From positions 1-38,214 of the forward strand of contig NZ_JADHDW010000019.1 of the NCBI RefSeq assembly GCF_016820555.1: a DNA stretch of 38,214 nucleotides, written 5' to 3'. Under the pieces are notes generated by a model. The model searched no databases and had not been told where the DNA came from. It was given only the letters and a program-made list of their open reading frames with translations. The translations under genes and the position numbers were made by a program. Numbering within the stretch: the first letter of the stretch is position 1; each line of letters begins with the position of its first letter. Positions 1 to 7,936 of the stretch are shown piece by piece. Origin of the DNA: Bacillus sp. REN10. GTDB taxonomy: Bacteria > Bacillota > Bacilli > Bacillales > Domibacillaceae.

Positions 1-2
1 GA

Positions 3-125
3 ATCAATATGTCAGCTGCTAAGCAAAATTTTCGGCTAAAGTTAATAGCTAATGCTCGTTCGAAAGTTCGTGAATGGGTAATTGGTATAAGACCCCCACT
101 AATTCCTTTATATTTTTTAAATTGA
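3..125 (+). other. Open frame cut by the left edge, possible 3' end of an unknown gene
   Basis: A frame open from the window edge runs 40 codons to a TGA. The peptide is basic and mixed (it includes ARSKVREWVIGIRPP), so it could be the tail of a gene or of a decayed mobile element. No family is recognised. The rest of the stretch up to position 354 holds no gene or clear promoter that I can support. Confidence 0.2.
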
Positions 126-354
126 AGATAAATTGTGGATTGGAAAAACGTCACGATGTTCAAGCGAAGAGGAACATTTGAAGTTGAAAAATGGATTAAT
201 GCAGGGGACTCCCATTGATATTAATGTATATAAATGATGTGACACCAATCTTACAAAGATGTCATATGAACCCGAAATAATGTTATTTGAATCGATGGTA
301 GATCATCTAATTCTCTTGTACTATGTTCTAAAAAGAGATTGGGTGGTGTTGGGG

Positions 355-969
355 TTGGATATTTCAGAAGTTAATATTTCATTGTTTAGGTTGATTAATG
401 ACCTAGGGAAAGAATATCCTTTTTTGAATCCTACATTTAGTTTTATTGCTGAATATATGGTTGTTTTACTTGCACTAAGTGTTCTTTTTATTTGGTTTAC
501 AAGAGAGACGGACAATAGAATAATGGTTCTTTGTGCATCGATCGCTTTTCTTTGTGCCTTTACGATAGGGAAGGTTTCAGGGTTATTTCACTCGAATTAT
601 CAACCTTTTGTTGAATTGACAGAGGTTAATAAACTGATAGATAAAGAAAAAGACAATTCTTTTCCAAGTGACCATACAATTTTATTTTTCTCATATGGTA
701 TTTCATTTTGGCTCTTTAAGAGAGGCTGGTCAATTTTATGGGTATTGTTAGCTGCTCTCGTGGGAGTCTCCCGTATATGGGTTGGGGTTCATTATCCTTT
801 TGATGTTTTAACAGGAATGTTAATAAGTCTAGTATCTGCAACTTTTATCTATTTAACAGTCCCTAAACTAAGTGTTACTCAAAACATCATAAAGATTTAT
901 GAAAAATATGAAAACATGTTGCTTCCTCCGTTCAAAAGAACAAAGGCAAACCAGTCAAAAAACTTTTAG
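355..969 (+). CDS. bcrC: BcrC-type undecaprenyl-diphosphatase (PAP2 family)
   Basis: This is an integral membrane phosphatase that removes a phosphate from undecaprenyl diphosphate outside the cytoplasmic membrane. It recycles the lipid carrier for peptidoglycan and wall glycans and gives bacitracin tolerance in Bacillus. The PAP2 signature is visible: a C1-like segment FHSNYQPF, then C2 FPSDHT, then C3 SRIWVGVHYPFDV with the catalytic histidine. About five hydrophobic segments surround it, and the tail ends in SKNF as in Bacillus cereus group homologs. The open frame extends up to 259, but family members begin at the equivalent of MDISEVNISLFRLINDLGKE, so I choose TTG 355, preceded by GGGTGGTG. 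That gives 204 residues, the usual family length. The C1 motif lacks the KxxxxxxRP arginine-proline pair, as in other NYQPF-type members. The gene is monocistronic with a terminator at 1108-1137. Confidence 0.86.
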   Translation: MDISEVNISLFRLINDLGKEYPFLNPTFSFIAEYMVVLLALSVLFIWFTRETDNRIMVLCASIAFLCAFTIGKVSGLFHSNYQPFVELTEVNKLIDKEKDNSFPSDHTILFFSYGISFWLFKRGWSILWVLLAALVGVSRIWVGVHYPFDVLTGMLISLVSATFIYLTVPKLSVTQNIIKIYEKYENMLLPPFKRTKANQSKNF

Positions 970-1015
970 GGGAAATGGTGTCAGCCCCCTAGGAAATTAT
1001 TTGAGAAAACAAGAA

Positions 1016-1050
1016 AACCACCCTACGCCGTCGCAAGCAAAAGGGTGGTT
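1016..1050 (-). terminator. Hairpin acting as comK-1 terminator
   Basis: Perfect 9-bp arms AACCACCCT / AGGGTGGTT enclose a 17-nt loop. On the minus strand the hairpin is followed by a U-rich run (TTCTTGTTTTCT), so it fits a terminator for the minus-strand comK-like gene about 85 bp away. On the plus strand it has no U-run. Confidence 0.6.
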
Positions 1051-1107
1051 CTCATAAGGAAAAATAATTTTTTAGACAACCGCCACCCTGATGGTAGAGG
1101 TTGCATG

Positions 1108-1137
1108 GACGGAGTGTTAGCGCACTCAGTCTTTTTT
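1108..1137 (+). terminator. Intrinsic terminator downstream of bcrC
   Basis: GAC-g-GAGTG and CACTC-a-GTC pair around a short loop and are followed by TTTTTT on the plus strand. A weaker hairpin (CAACC / GGTTG, 1077-1103) lies just upstream, so 1011-1140 can fold into three successive stem-loops. Confidence 0.65.
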
Positions 1138-1627
1138 ATATAAAGAGCTGCACTCTTCTTAGCTGACGTAATAACTTGTTCGCGAAGTGGTTCAAGGTGT
1201 GGTCTGCTCGCTCTTTTTGTTTCGTAAAGGTATAAAGGGAACCTTCAATCGAGGTGAAGGTACCGTTACTGAATGCTACTCTCAATTGCCCATTTTCTTC
1301 TTGCTCCGCGTCAATGATATGTACAGGAAAGCACCAAGGACAGCCATAATTGCTTGGCGAAACCATCGGAAAGGTATAAATTTTTTCCACTGGGCAAATC
1401 ACTAGAGGTGTTTTTCTTATACAACGAGTTTGTACTCGAGTGGCTTGAATTCTTCCGTCGTATGTACTTCCTCTTTCCATGCAAGCTTCATTCAACATAG
1501 ACTTGACGGTTTGCTTTGTGTAATAAACACCAAGGACATCATGAATGATCGTGTTGTAATCCGGGTGATGCTGCTCTTTAAGTAACATCGTGGTTGTAGA
1601 TACGTTATAATTTGGTACTACCTCCAT
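1136..1627 (-). CDS. comK: ComK family competence transcription factor, paralog 1
   Basis: ComK is the master activator of the DNA-uptake (competence) genes in Bacillus and binds paired AT-rich boxes. The 163-residue protein carries the family core. STYDGRIQATR aligns with SSYAGRKAGTY of B. subtilis ComK. KTPLVICPVEKIYTFPMVSPSNYGCPW aligns with KPPIMVDPSNQIFLFPTLSS...CGW. VAFSNGTFTSIEGSLYTF aligns with VTFSNGKTMELPISYNSF. It is shorter than the 192-residue B. subtilis protein because it lacks the C-terminal tail, as in several other Bacillaceae and Listeria. ATG 1627 is preceded by AAAGGGGGTAGGA. A second copy lies at 7102-7593 and both end in LFI. Function is inferred from family; it could be a divergent regulator. 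Confidence 0.85.
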   Translation of the reverse strand: MEVVPNYNVSTTTMLLKEQHHPDYNTIIHDVLGVYYTKQTVKSMLNEACMERGSTYDGRIQATRVQTRCIRKTPLVICPVEKIYTFPMVSPSNYGCPWCFPVHIIDAEQEENGQLRVAFSNGTFTSIEGSLYTFTKQKERADHTLNHFANKLLRQLRRVQLFI

Positions 1628-1694
1628 TTTTCCTACCCCCTTTGATCAATTCATTTATATTGTATCAGTCATGGTTAAATATAATTATTATGGA

Positions 1695-1713
1695 AATGTT
1701 ATATTTTTGTAAA
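1695..1713 (-). promoter_or_regulatory. Conserved upstream block of comK-1
   Basis: On the minus strand this reads TTTACAAAAATATAACATT and begins 67 bp upstream of the start codon. The same block lies at exactly the same distance upstream of comK-2. It contains a TTTACA -35-like hexamer and A/T tracts resembling a ComK AT-box, so autoregulation or a shared promoter is plausible. A second candidate -10 (TGATACAAT) lies nearer the gene. Confidence 0.45.
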
Positions 1714-1807
1714 TGTTATGTGGAGAGTGGGGCAGTCTCTTCTACGTGGGTGTTGACTTGCGTCTGGTCAGTTTTTCTTTGCGATGATCGGTTCTTTCGA
1801 AGGAGCG

Positions 1808-1820
1808 GGGGTCTGACCCC
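1808..1820. repeat. Short GC-rich palindrome in AT-rich spacer
   Basis: GGGGTC-T-GACCCC is a perfect 6-bp inverted repeat with a 1-nt spacer, preceded by one more G. A second hairpin (GCTTTCT/AGAAAGC, 1823-1841) follows directly. Neither is followed by a U-run. It resembles small dispersed palindromes but is unrelated in sequence to the family at 15-38 kb. Confidence 0.4.
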
Positions 1821-1889
1821 AAGCTTTCTTTCATAGAAAGCGTTTATTATAAATTGAAAAGCCTTTTTCTTATTAAAATTTAACAAAAA

Positions 1890-1918
1890 TGAAACTTATC
1901 TCCACTTACTACCGTATA
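1890..1918 (+). promoter_or_regulatory. Sigma-W-type promoter for yuaF-floT
   Basis: TGAAAC at 1890-1895 and CGTATA at 1913-1918 are separated by 17 nt. This matches the extracytoplasmic-function sigma-W consensus (TGAAAC, about 16-17 nt, CGTA). In B. subtilis the yuaF-yuaG(floT) operon is a known sigma-W target, which supports the call. The start codon of yuaF is 69 nt downstream. Confidence 0.85.
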
Positions 1919-1986
1919 AAATAGTAAGAATATAAAATGAATTTTTAATATTCTTATTCATTTAACCTATGAAAGGAGGTGCTCAT

Positions 1987-2520
1987 TTGGAGCTATTCGG
2001 TTTCCCCATTCTGACTGTGTATTTCTTTCTTCTGATTGCCTCGGTGTTCATGACTGTGTTGTATGTTCTGTTTGGCGATGTGTTGAGTGGGATGGAGGAT
2101 GGGATTCCATTTTTTAATCCTGCGGTGGTGTTAGCCTTTGTGACGATTGTCTCCGCTGTTGGGTACTGCTTAGAGCGGTTTTCTTCTTTTACGAGTCTTT
2201 ATATTCTTTTTATTGCGATAGGTGTAGCGATTGTCGTTGATTTTTTGCTTTATTATTTTGTGTTGATTCCTTTGGCGTCGGCGGAAGAGTCGCTTGTGTA
2301 TACGGAAGAGTCGTTAAGCGGACGAACGGGGAAGGTGATTATTCCGATTCCTGAGGATGGGTTTGGGGAAGTGGTGATCGAAAGCAATAGCGGGATGATT
2401 GCGAAACCGGCTTGTGCTTTTGATGATCAGCCGATTGCCGAGGGAACGACGGTATTAATTATTGAGGTGCAAAAGGGGGTATTGTATGTGCAAACATACG
2501 ATCCGCTGTTTCAAAATTAA
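1987..2520 (+). CDS. yuaF: YuaF/NfeD-like membrane protein, flotillin partner
   Basis: This is an NfeD-family protein that works with flotillin in membrane microdomains. About three hydrophobic segments span roughly residues 10-100 and anchor it. The C-terminal part, from about residue 110 (SGRTGKVIIPIPEDGFGEVVI onward), has the alternating beta pattern of the NfeD OB-fold domain. TTG 1987 is chosen because GGAGG at 1975-1979 precedes it by 7 nt and the product then starts MELFGFPILTVY as in B. subtilis. The in-frame ATG 1969 overlaps the ribosome site and is rejected. The gene lies 18 bp before floT in one operon under the sigma-W-like promoter. The product has 177 residues. Confidence 0.88.
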   Translation: MELFGFPILTVYFFLLIASVFMTVLYVLFGDVLSGMEDGIPFFNPAVVLAFVTIVSAVGYCLERFSSFTSLYILFIAIGVAIVVDFLLYYFVLIPLASAEESLVYTEESLSGRTGKVIIPIPEDGFGEVVIESNSGMIAKPACAFDDQPIAEGTTVLIIEVQKGVLYVQTYDPLFQN

Positions 2521-2538
2521 TGACAGGAGGGTGTTTGG

Positions 2539-4050
2539 ATGGCAGTTGTATGGACAATTGTTGGGGTAGTGGCATTTGTGTTGGTGGCTCTTATAGCGGT
2601 GTATGTATCGAAGTATAAAACGGCAGGGCCGGATGAGGCGTTGATTGTAACGGGCAGTTATTTAGGGAATAAGAATGTTCATGTCGATGATTCAGGGAAT
2701 AAGATTAAGATTATTCGCGGCGGCGGGGCATTTATTTTTCCAGTGTTTCAGCAATCAGAGCCTTTAAGTTTGTTGTCAAGCAAGCTGGAAGTGACAACGC
2801 CGGAAGTGTACACAGAGCAAGGGGTTCCAGTCATGGCAGACGGAACAGCGATCATTAAAATTGGCGGGTCGATCGGGGAGATTGCGACAGCCGCTGAGCA
2901 GTTTCTCGGAAAAGCAAAAGAGGATCGGGAAAATGAAGCGAAAGAAGTATTGGAAGGGCATTTGCGTTCGATTTTAGGCTCGATGACGGTCGAAGAAATT
3001 TATAAAAATCGAGATAAATTTTCGCAAGAGGTGCAGCGTGTGGCTTCACAAGATTTAGCGAAAATGGGATTGGTGATTGTCTCCTTTACGATTAAAGATG
3101 TTCGTGACAAAAACGGTTATTTAGAGTCGCTCGGAAAGCCGCGGATCGCTCAAGTGAAGCGCGATGCTGATATTGCGACAGCGGAAGCCGAAAAGGAAAC
3201 ACGGATTAAAAAAGCGGAAGCGGCGAAAGAAGCTCAGAAAGCAGAGTTGAAGCGAGCGACAGAGATTGCCGAAGCGGAGAAGGAAAATCAGTTGAAAGTG
3301 GCTGAGTATCGCCGCGAACAAGACGTAGCGAAAGCGCGAGCCGATCAGGCGTATGATCTCGAAACAGCACGGTCGAAACAAGAAGTCACGGAACAGGAAA
3401 TGCAAATCCGCATTATTGAGCGTCAAAAGCAGATTGAATTGGAAGAAAAAGAAATTCAGCGCCGCGAGCGTCAATATGATTCGGAAGTGAAGAAAAAGGC
3501 CGATGCGGATCGCTATGCAGTTGAACAAGCGGCATTAGCGGAGAAAACGAAGCAAATGGCAGAAGCGGAAGCAAATAAGTATCGAGTGGAAGCGATGGCT
3601 AAAGCCGAAGCAGAGAAGATCCGCTTAGATGGATTAGCGAAAGCGGATGCGGAACGGGCCAGCGGGGAAACGGAGGCGGATATTATCCGCATGAAAGGTC
3701 TCGCTGAAGCCGAAGCGAAACGCAAAATCGCCGAAGCCTTTGAGCATTTCGGTGAAGCCGCTATTTTAGATATGGTCATTAAAATGCTTCCGGAATATGC
3801 GAAACAGATCGCTAGTCCTCTCGGCAATATCGACAAGATCACCGTTGTCGATACAGGCAGCGACAGCCAAAACGGCGGAGCGAATAAAATTACGGGGTAT
3901 ACGACGAACCTCATGTCAACGATGCAAGAATCCTTGAAAGCATCGGCGGGCATTGATGTGAAAGAGCTGTTAGAGAATCTGTCAGGGAAAGGCAATGTGC
4001 GGAAGAGTATTGATGAGTTAACGAAGGAAGTAAAGAGCAATCGTACTTAA
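2539..4050 (+). CDS. floT: Flotillin-like protein FloT (YuaG)
   Basis: This is a scaffold protein of membrane microdomains that affects fluidity, signalling complexes and secretion. It has an N-terminal hydrophobic anchor (about residues 3-24) and an SPFH/band-7 domain (about 30-200, with AGPDEALIVTG and VYTEQGVPVMADGTA). A long EA-rich coiled coil follows (about 195-390, many AEAEKE/KAEAEK repeats). The C-terminal oligomerisation region contains PEYAKQIASPLGNIDKITVVDTG. The 503 residues match the 509 of B. subtilis FloT. The ATG follows GGAGGG at good spacing. The third gene of the B. subtilis operon (yuaI) is absent; a terminator follows at 4146-4190. Confidence 0.95.
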   Translation: MAVVWTIVGVVAFVLVALIAVYVSKYKTAGPDEALIVTGSYLGNKNVHVDDSGNKIKIIRGGGAFIFPVFQQSEPLSLLSSKLEVTTPEVYTEQGVPVMADGTAIIKIGGSIGEIATAAEQFLGKAKEDRENEAKEVLEGHLRSILGSMTVEEIYKNRDKFSQEVQRVASQDLAKMGLVIVSFTIKDVRDKNGYLESLGKPRIAQVKRDADIATAEAEKETRIKKAEAAKEAQKAELKRATEIAEAEKENQLKVAEYRREQDVAKARADQAYDLETARSKQEVTEQEMQIRIIERQKQIELEEKEIQRRERQYDSEVKKKADADRYAVEQAALAEKTKQMAEAEANKYRVEAMAKAEAEKIRLDGLAKADAERASGETEADIIRMKGLAEAEAKRKIAEAFEHFGEAAILDMVIKMLPEYAKQIASPLGNIDKITVVDTGSDSQNGGANKITGYTTNLMSTMQESLKASAGIDVKELLENLSGKGNVRKSIDELTKEVKSNRT

Positions 4051-4145
4051 TAAAGAAGGGACAGTTCGGATGTAGTGGAAAGAATAGAACAAAAGAACCA
4101 TAGAGATTCACTAAGAGGCTAGGCCCTACTGAATAAGTGCTAAAC

Positions 4146-4190
4146 AAAAGCAGCTAACCATATGCTATGCATTTGGTTGGCTGCTTTTTA
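4146..4190 (+). terminator. Intrinsic terminator of yuaF-floT
   Basis: AAAAGCAGCtAACCA pairs with TGGTTgGCTGCTTTT around a 13-nt loop and is followed by a T-run. The flanking A-run makes it potentially bidirectional. Confidence 0.85.
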
Positions 4191-4506
4191 TTGTCTATTC
4201 TTCTCTCTATAGTATGAATAATAGAGACTATGTGATTTTATTGTAAAAAATGATTGAAAAATATATTAATACTTATATATCCAATTATTAATTAATGTGG
4301 AAACATATCCACTATTTTAATATAGAAAAATTGCCAATGTAGGTTTATATTGTAGTGGAGGACGAGGAATATAAATGCAGGGTTGGTAAGCCTATAATTT
4401 AACATTGGTAATAGTTCCTCATTCTTTAACTTCTAACACCTTATTCTTACGATGCAAAAATACATATAAATTATGTATTTATAAACTATTTTGGAGGGAT
4501 TTATAC
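4191..4506 (+). promoter_or_regulatory. Long AT-rich leader of the S-layer gene with a four-codon minigene
   Basis: This gene-free stretch is very AT-rich. It holds possible -35/-10 pairs (TTGAAA 4254-4259), but none is convincing. At 4375-4389 an ATG-CAG-GGT-TGG-TAA minigene (Met-Gln-Gly-Trp) sits behind GGAGG/GAGGA. S-layer genes often have long untranslated leaders, so this may be one. The minigene may also be chance. Confidence 0.35.
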
Positions 4507-7032
4507 ATGGGTTTTCAAGCAAAATCTTATCGTAAATTTATTGCCGCATCTGCGACAGCCACTCTTGTAGCAACAGCAGTAACGCCGGCATTTGCTGCAA
4601 GCTTTGATGATGTCAATGATCGCGTGAAGGAAGCAGTAAGTTATTTAGTAGATAACAAGATTGCGAAAGGCACGTCTGAAACTACGTTCGGAACGTACAA
4701 CCAAATCACTCGTGCAAATGCAGCAGTTATGATTGCAAACGCGTTAAAATTAACTGAAACATCAGCTCCGGATGCTGGATTCAAAGATGTTCCAGCTCGT
4801 GCGAAAGCGGCAGTGAATGCACTTAAAGCAGCTGGCATCTTAAACGGTAAAACAGAAACAACATTTGGTGCAAACGACCCACTAACTCGCGGTGAGATGG
4901 CTGTGATCCTTACTCGTGCTTACAAGTTAGATGGAGAAGGTACAAACCATTCTTTCAAAGATGTAAACAAAAACTACACAGCGGCAGTAAATGCACTTCT
5001 TAAAAACAAAATTACATCTGGTAAAACAGAAACAGCATTTGGAACAAACGATAACCTTACTCGCGGTGACTTCGCTGTCTTCTTATTCAGAGCGGATACG
5101 CTTGAAGTGAAAGAGGAAGTCAAGGCTGCGGTTGAATCAGTGAAGGCGTTAAACGCTACACAAGTTCAAATTACAGGTACAGGTTTAGATCAGTTTAAAG
5201 CAGATCAGTTTACATTAGCAGGAAATAAAGTGCTATCATTAGTCGCTAATAAAGACAATACAGAAGCGACTTTAACGCTTGAAAAGGCTGTTCCTTCTTC
5301 TGTAGAGCAAGTGCTTAAATTAACAGAAAAAGTAGAAGGTCAAGCGGATGTCGTGACTGAATTTAAATTCACTTTCACACTTGATGTGACGGCAGCGAAA
5401 GCTTTAACATCTAGAATTGATGAAGCGAAAGATGGCCAGTTCTTAAAGTTCAGCATCAATGATGAAGCGACAGCAGCGGATGTAGCTTACTTGAAAGAAG
5501 CTGGTTATACAGTGAAATTCCAATCGACGAAGCCAGCCGTATTCGCAGATGATTCCACTGGTGAAATCGATGAAGCTCAAGTGGCAGCTGGAGACAAATT
5601 CTCTTATAAAGTGGTTATCACTAAAGGAGATAAAACAGTTGAATCTGAATTAGTAGAAGTGACGGTTGTTGATGAAAAAGCGATCACAACAGCGATCACA
5701 GCATATGATTTATTCGCTAATACGGATGTAGCAGTGAAGAGCGGCAAAATCGCTTTAAATGATGCCAATGTAAGCCTTGCTAATGTTAAAGGAACTTTAT
5801 TAGATGGCACAAAAGAAGCTGCCATTAATGACGCGACATTCAAAACGTCTAATCCGGCAGTAGCGGTTATTGACCATACTGGTAAGATCACTCCAGTTGC
5901 CCCTGGTACAGTGAAATTCACTATTGCAAGCGGAGATGCAAAAGTAGAGGTTCCTGTAACAATTGTTGCAGATGCTCGTGTAGCAACAACAGCGACGACG
6001 AATGTTTCTTCTTCAAAGCTTGTGAATGGTGCTACTCAATCTGTAAGTGTAGAAGTGAAGGACCAATATGGCGATGCGTTTAAAGGATTAGATTTAGCAG
6101 CATTTGATGTGAAAAACTCTAAAAACGAAACAATCGCTACATCTAATGATCCAGCAGCAACGGATGCAGCAGGTAAAACTTCATTTACAGTAACAGCTGA
6201 TGCAGCGAACGTTGGTACTGGTGCACTTCAAATTAAAAATGCAGCTGACAAGACATTAGCTACTGTGAACTTAACTATTGCAGCAACTGGTGACGTGGCA
6301 TCTAGAAAACTAGAGCTTGCTGACTCTGCGAAAGATTTACAGTTAGATATTGTGAAAGGTTCTACAGATAAAGAAGTGAGCATTCTTTGGAATCAATACA
6401 ATGCTTCAGGCTTCTTAATTGGACCAGAAAAAGACTTCGATGAAGATGGCGCAGCTGCTGGTGATACAGGTAAATACACTGTCGCTTCATCTGATACAAA
6501 TGTGGCAACTGTTGCAGTGGATGATTCTACAGGTGCGATCACAGTAACTGGCGGAACGAAATCGGGTACAGCTACTATTAAAGTATTAGAAGGAACAGTG
6601 GTACGTGCGACAATTAACGTAAATGTTGTGAACTCTACACCTTCTATTACAGCTGTTAGCTTTGAAGCGGCTGAAGTGAAAGCAGTTAAATTCTTAGATT
6701 TAGATGCTGAAGTATTGAAAGCTGAAAAGGTTACGTTAAGTGCTGATAAGAAAGTATCAATTTCTGATACTGGCGTCATCTATATTGAAGTGGCGAATGC
6801 TGGTTATGATGCAGCAGATGATATCACATTAGGAACAGTTACTGCCGTATCTAATGTTGTAGATTCTAACGGTGTGACAGTTCCTGTGGAAATCGCTGGC
6901 GGCAAATTAGGAAAAACTGCTGGAGCTGCTTTCTCTGCTGGAGATAACGGTTCTGTCGTAGTAAAAGTTACTCGTGATGGAGAAACAACTCCATTGGCAG
7001 TTTCTACAATCAATGTGAACATTCCTAAATAA
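4507..7032 (+). CDS. S-layer protein with three SLH domains, candidate main array protein
   Basis: This secreted wall protein probably forms or joins the crystalline surface layer. ATG 4507 follows GGAGG, and the upstream in-frame extension to 4405 lacks a ribosome site. Residues 1-30 are a signal peptide (positive start, hydrophobic core, cleavage after AFA). Three SLH repeats (about 31-205; ITRANAAVMIANAL, LTRGEMAVILTRAY, LTRGDFAVFLFRAD) should bind pyruvylated secondary cell-wall polymer. The remaining about 630 residues are Ala/Thr/Val-rich beta-structured modules with Ig-like (BIG2) segments such as ATFKTSNPAVAVIDHTGKI and NVATVAVDDSTGAITVTGG. The 841-residue product has no cysteine, typical of array proteins. 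Its first 33 residues closely match those of the two nucleotidases here. A terminator follows at 7062. Confidence 0.88.
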   Translation: MGFQAKSYRKFIAASATATLVATAVTPAFAASFDDVNDRVKEAVSYLVDNKIAKGTSETTFGTYNQITRANAAVMIANALKLTETSAPDAGFKDVPARAKAAVNALKAAGILNGKTETTFGANDPLTRGEMAVILTRAYKLDGEGTNHSFKDVNKNYTAAVNALLKNKITSGKTETAFGTNDNLTRGDFAVFLFRADTLEVKEEVKAAVESVKALNATQVQITGTGLDQFKADQFTLAGNKVLSLVANKDNTEATLTLEKAVPSSVEQVLKLTEKVEGQADVVTEFKFTFTLDVTAAKALTSRIDEAKDGQFLKFSINDEATAADVAYLKEAGYTVKFQSTKPAVFADDSTGEIDEAQVAAGDKFSYKVVITKGDKTVESELVEVTVVDEKAITTAITAYDLFANTDVAVKSGKIALNDANVSLANVKGTLLDGTKEAAINDATFKTSNPAVAVIDHTGKITPVAPGTVKFTIASGDAKVEVPVTIVADARVATTATTNVSSSKLVNGATQSVSVEVKDQYGDAFKGLDLAAFDVKNSKNETIATSNDPAATDAAGKTSFTVTADAANVGTGALQIKNAADKTLATVNLTIAATGDVASRKLELADSAKDLQLDIVKGSTDKEVSILWNQYNASGFLIGPEKDFDEDGAAAGDTGKYTVASSDTNVATVAVDDSTGAITVTGGTKSGTATIKVLEGTVVRATINVNVVNSTPSITAVSFEAAEVKAVKFLDLDAEVLKAEKVTLSADKKVSISDTGVIYIEVANAGYDAADDITLGTVTAVSNVVDSNGVTVPVEIAGGKLGKTAGAAFSAGDNGSVVVKVTRDGETTPLAVSTINVNIPK

Positions 7033-7061
7033 TTAGGCATATAAACCCATTGGACATATAG

Positions 7062-7101
7062 AAAGCAGCGAGCTATTTTGATAGCTTGCTGCTTTTATTT
7101 T
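7062..7101. terminator. Bidirectional terminator between the S-layer gene and comK-2
   Basis: AAGCAGCgAGCTAT pairs with ATAGCTtGCTGCTT around a 4-nt loop, followed by TTATTTTTT on the plus strand. It serves the convergent S-layer and comK-like genes. Confidence 0.85.
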
Positions 7102-7593
7102 TTATATAAAGAGACTTCTCGTCTTTAATCGACGAAACAATTTACTAGAGAATTGATGCATGCTGTCAACGGCCCGCTTCTTTTGGGTATGAAAGGTGCG
7201 AAGGGAGCAATTAACCGATATGGAGGTGCCGTCGATGAATTGGACGGTTAATCTCCCATTTCCTTCTTCTTCTACCCCAACGATATTCTCCGGAAAGAGC
7301 CAAACACAATCGTAGTTATTTGGTCCAACAATAGGAAAGGCATAAATCTTTTCAACTAGGCAAATTATCAAAGGTGTTTTCTTCATATAAGAAGTTACGG
7401 CTCGAATGGCTTCAATACGTCCTTCATATGTACAGGCTCTTTCAATGCAAGCTTCATTCAAAAGGGTCTTTACTGTTTTTCGTGTACAATACACACCGTT
7501 CGCATCATGAATAATTGTGTTGTACTCCGGATGATTCAGTCCTGCCATTGAAAAGGTATCTGTTGACAATTTGTAGTCTTCAAATGACTCCAC
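7102..7593 (-). CDS. comK: ComK family competence transcription factor, paralog 2
   Basis: This is a second 163-residue ComK-like regulator. It shares with paralog 1 the blocks HPEYNTIIHD.NGVYCTRKTVK.LLNEACIER, TYEGRIEAIR, KTPLIICLVEKIYAFPIV and the C-terminal LFRRL....LFI. By eye roughly half the positions are identical, so the two are ancient duplicates, not a recent copy. It starts with GTG 7593 after AAAGGGGGTAGGA, where paralog 1 uses ATG. It is convergent with the S-layer gene. It may share or split the competence role (as with ComK1/ComK2 in staphylococci) or have changed targets. Confidence 0.83.
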   Translation of the reverse strand: MESFEDYKLSTDTFSMAGLNHPEYNTIIHDANGVYCTRKTVKTLLNEACIERACTYEGRIEAIRAVTSYMKKTPLIICLVEKIYAFPIVGPNNYDCVWLFPENIVGVEEEGNGRLTVQFIDGTSISVNCSLRTFHTQKKRAVDSMHQFSSKLFRRLKTRSLFI

Positions 7594-7660
7594 TTTTCCT
7601 ACCCCCTTTGATTAATTCACCCTTATTTTATCAGGAATTGTTATTTATCACCATAATACG

Positions 7661-7679
7661 AATGTTATAATTTTGTAAA
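7661..7679 (-). promoter_or_regulatory. Conserved upstream block of comK-2
   Basis: On the minus strand this reads TTTACAAAATTATAACATT. It starts 67 bp upstream of the GTG, the same distance as its counterpart in comK-1, and an additional A/T-tract pair lies just upstream. This is a candidate promoter or ComK box shared by both paralogs. Confidence 0.45.
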
Positions 7680-7734
7680 AAATGTTTAAATTTTGAATTG
7701 TTGATTCAATAGAGAAGTGTAAATGATCAAGAGT

Positions 7735-7766
7735 CCGATTCTCCAAAAAGAAGAATCGGGTTTTTT
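7735..7766 (+). terminator. Orphan intrinsic terminator
   Basis: CCGATTCT pairs with AGAATCGG, followed by a G and TTTTTT on the plus strand. No plus-strand gene ends upstream, since the nearest upstream gene (comK-2) points the other way. It may end a small RNA starting in the comK-2 promoter region, or be an attenuator of the downstream nucleotidase unit. Confidence 0.6.
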
Positions 7767-7831
7767 ATATTTATTGATGGAGTGAATGAGAAAAGACCTA
7801 TTACTTTATTTTCATCCGTTTTTTGTTTTAA

Positions 7832-7849
7832 TTGTAAACGAATTGTAAA
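7832..7849. repeat. Tandem TTGTAAA repeat upstream of nucleotidase 1
   Basis: TTGTAAA occurs at 7832-7838 and 7843-7849 (11-bp period) inside TTTTAATTGTAAACGAATTG and a following CTTTT. Read on the minus strand it is TTTACA, 5 nt, TTTACA. A near copy lies at 18614-18631, upstream of the second nucleotidase. Confidence 0.5.
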
Positions 7850-7936
7850 CGTCTTTTGGCCAACAGCTACGGTAATCAACAAAAACAAGCAGGAAAATCC
7901 GTATGTATTGGTATTTTTATCTTTATGCACCTATCG

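Noticed and set aside
1-354. Group II intron maturase or transposase remnant at the left edge
   Set aside because: The 40-residue open end is too short and no diagnostic motif or domain V sequence is visible.
960-1000. GGTGTCAGCCCCC as a member of the palindrome family
   Set aside because: It lacks the CCTGT loop, the pairing arms and the TTTTTGTCGA tail.
1011-1140. Three successive hairpins as a novel ncRNA
   Set aside because: Two back-to-back terminators for convergent bcrC and comK-1 explain most of the structure.
2776-3528. Long minus-strand frames opposite floT
   Set aside because: They mirror the EA-rich coiled-coil codons of floT, lack ribosome sites and give low-complexity Phe/Leu-rich products.
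4405-4506. Upstream extension of the S-layer gene
   Set aside because: It has no ribosome site and would place 34 residues before a typical signal peptide; ATG 4507 with GGAGG fits.
7727-7930. Minus-strand 67-codon frame in the spacer before nucleotidase 1
   Set aside because: It has no ribosome site, runs through the TTGTAAA repeat and the terminator hairpin, and shows no protein-like conservation signal.
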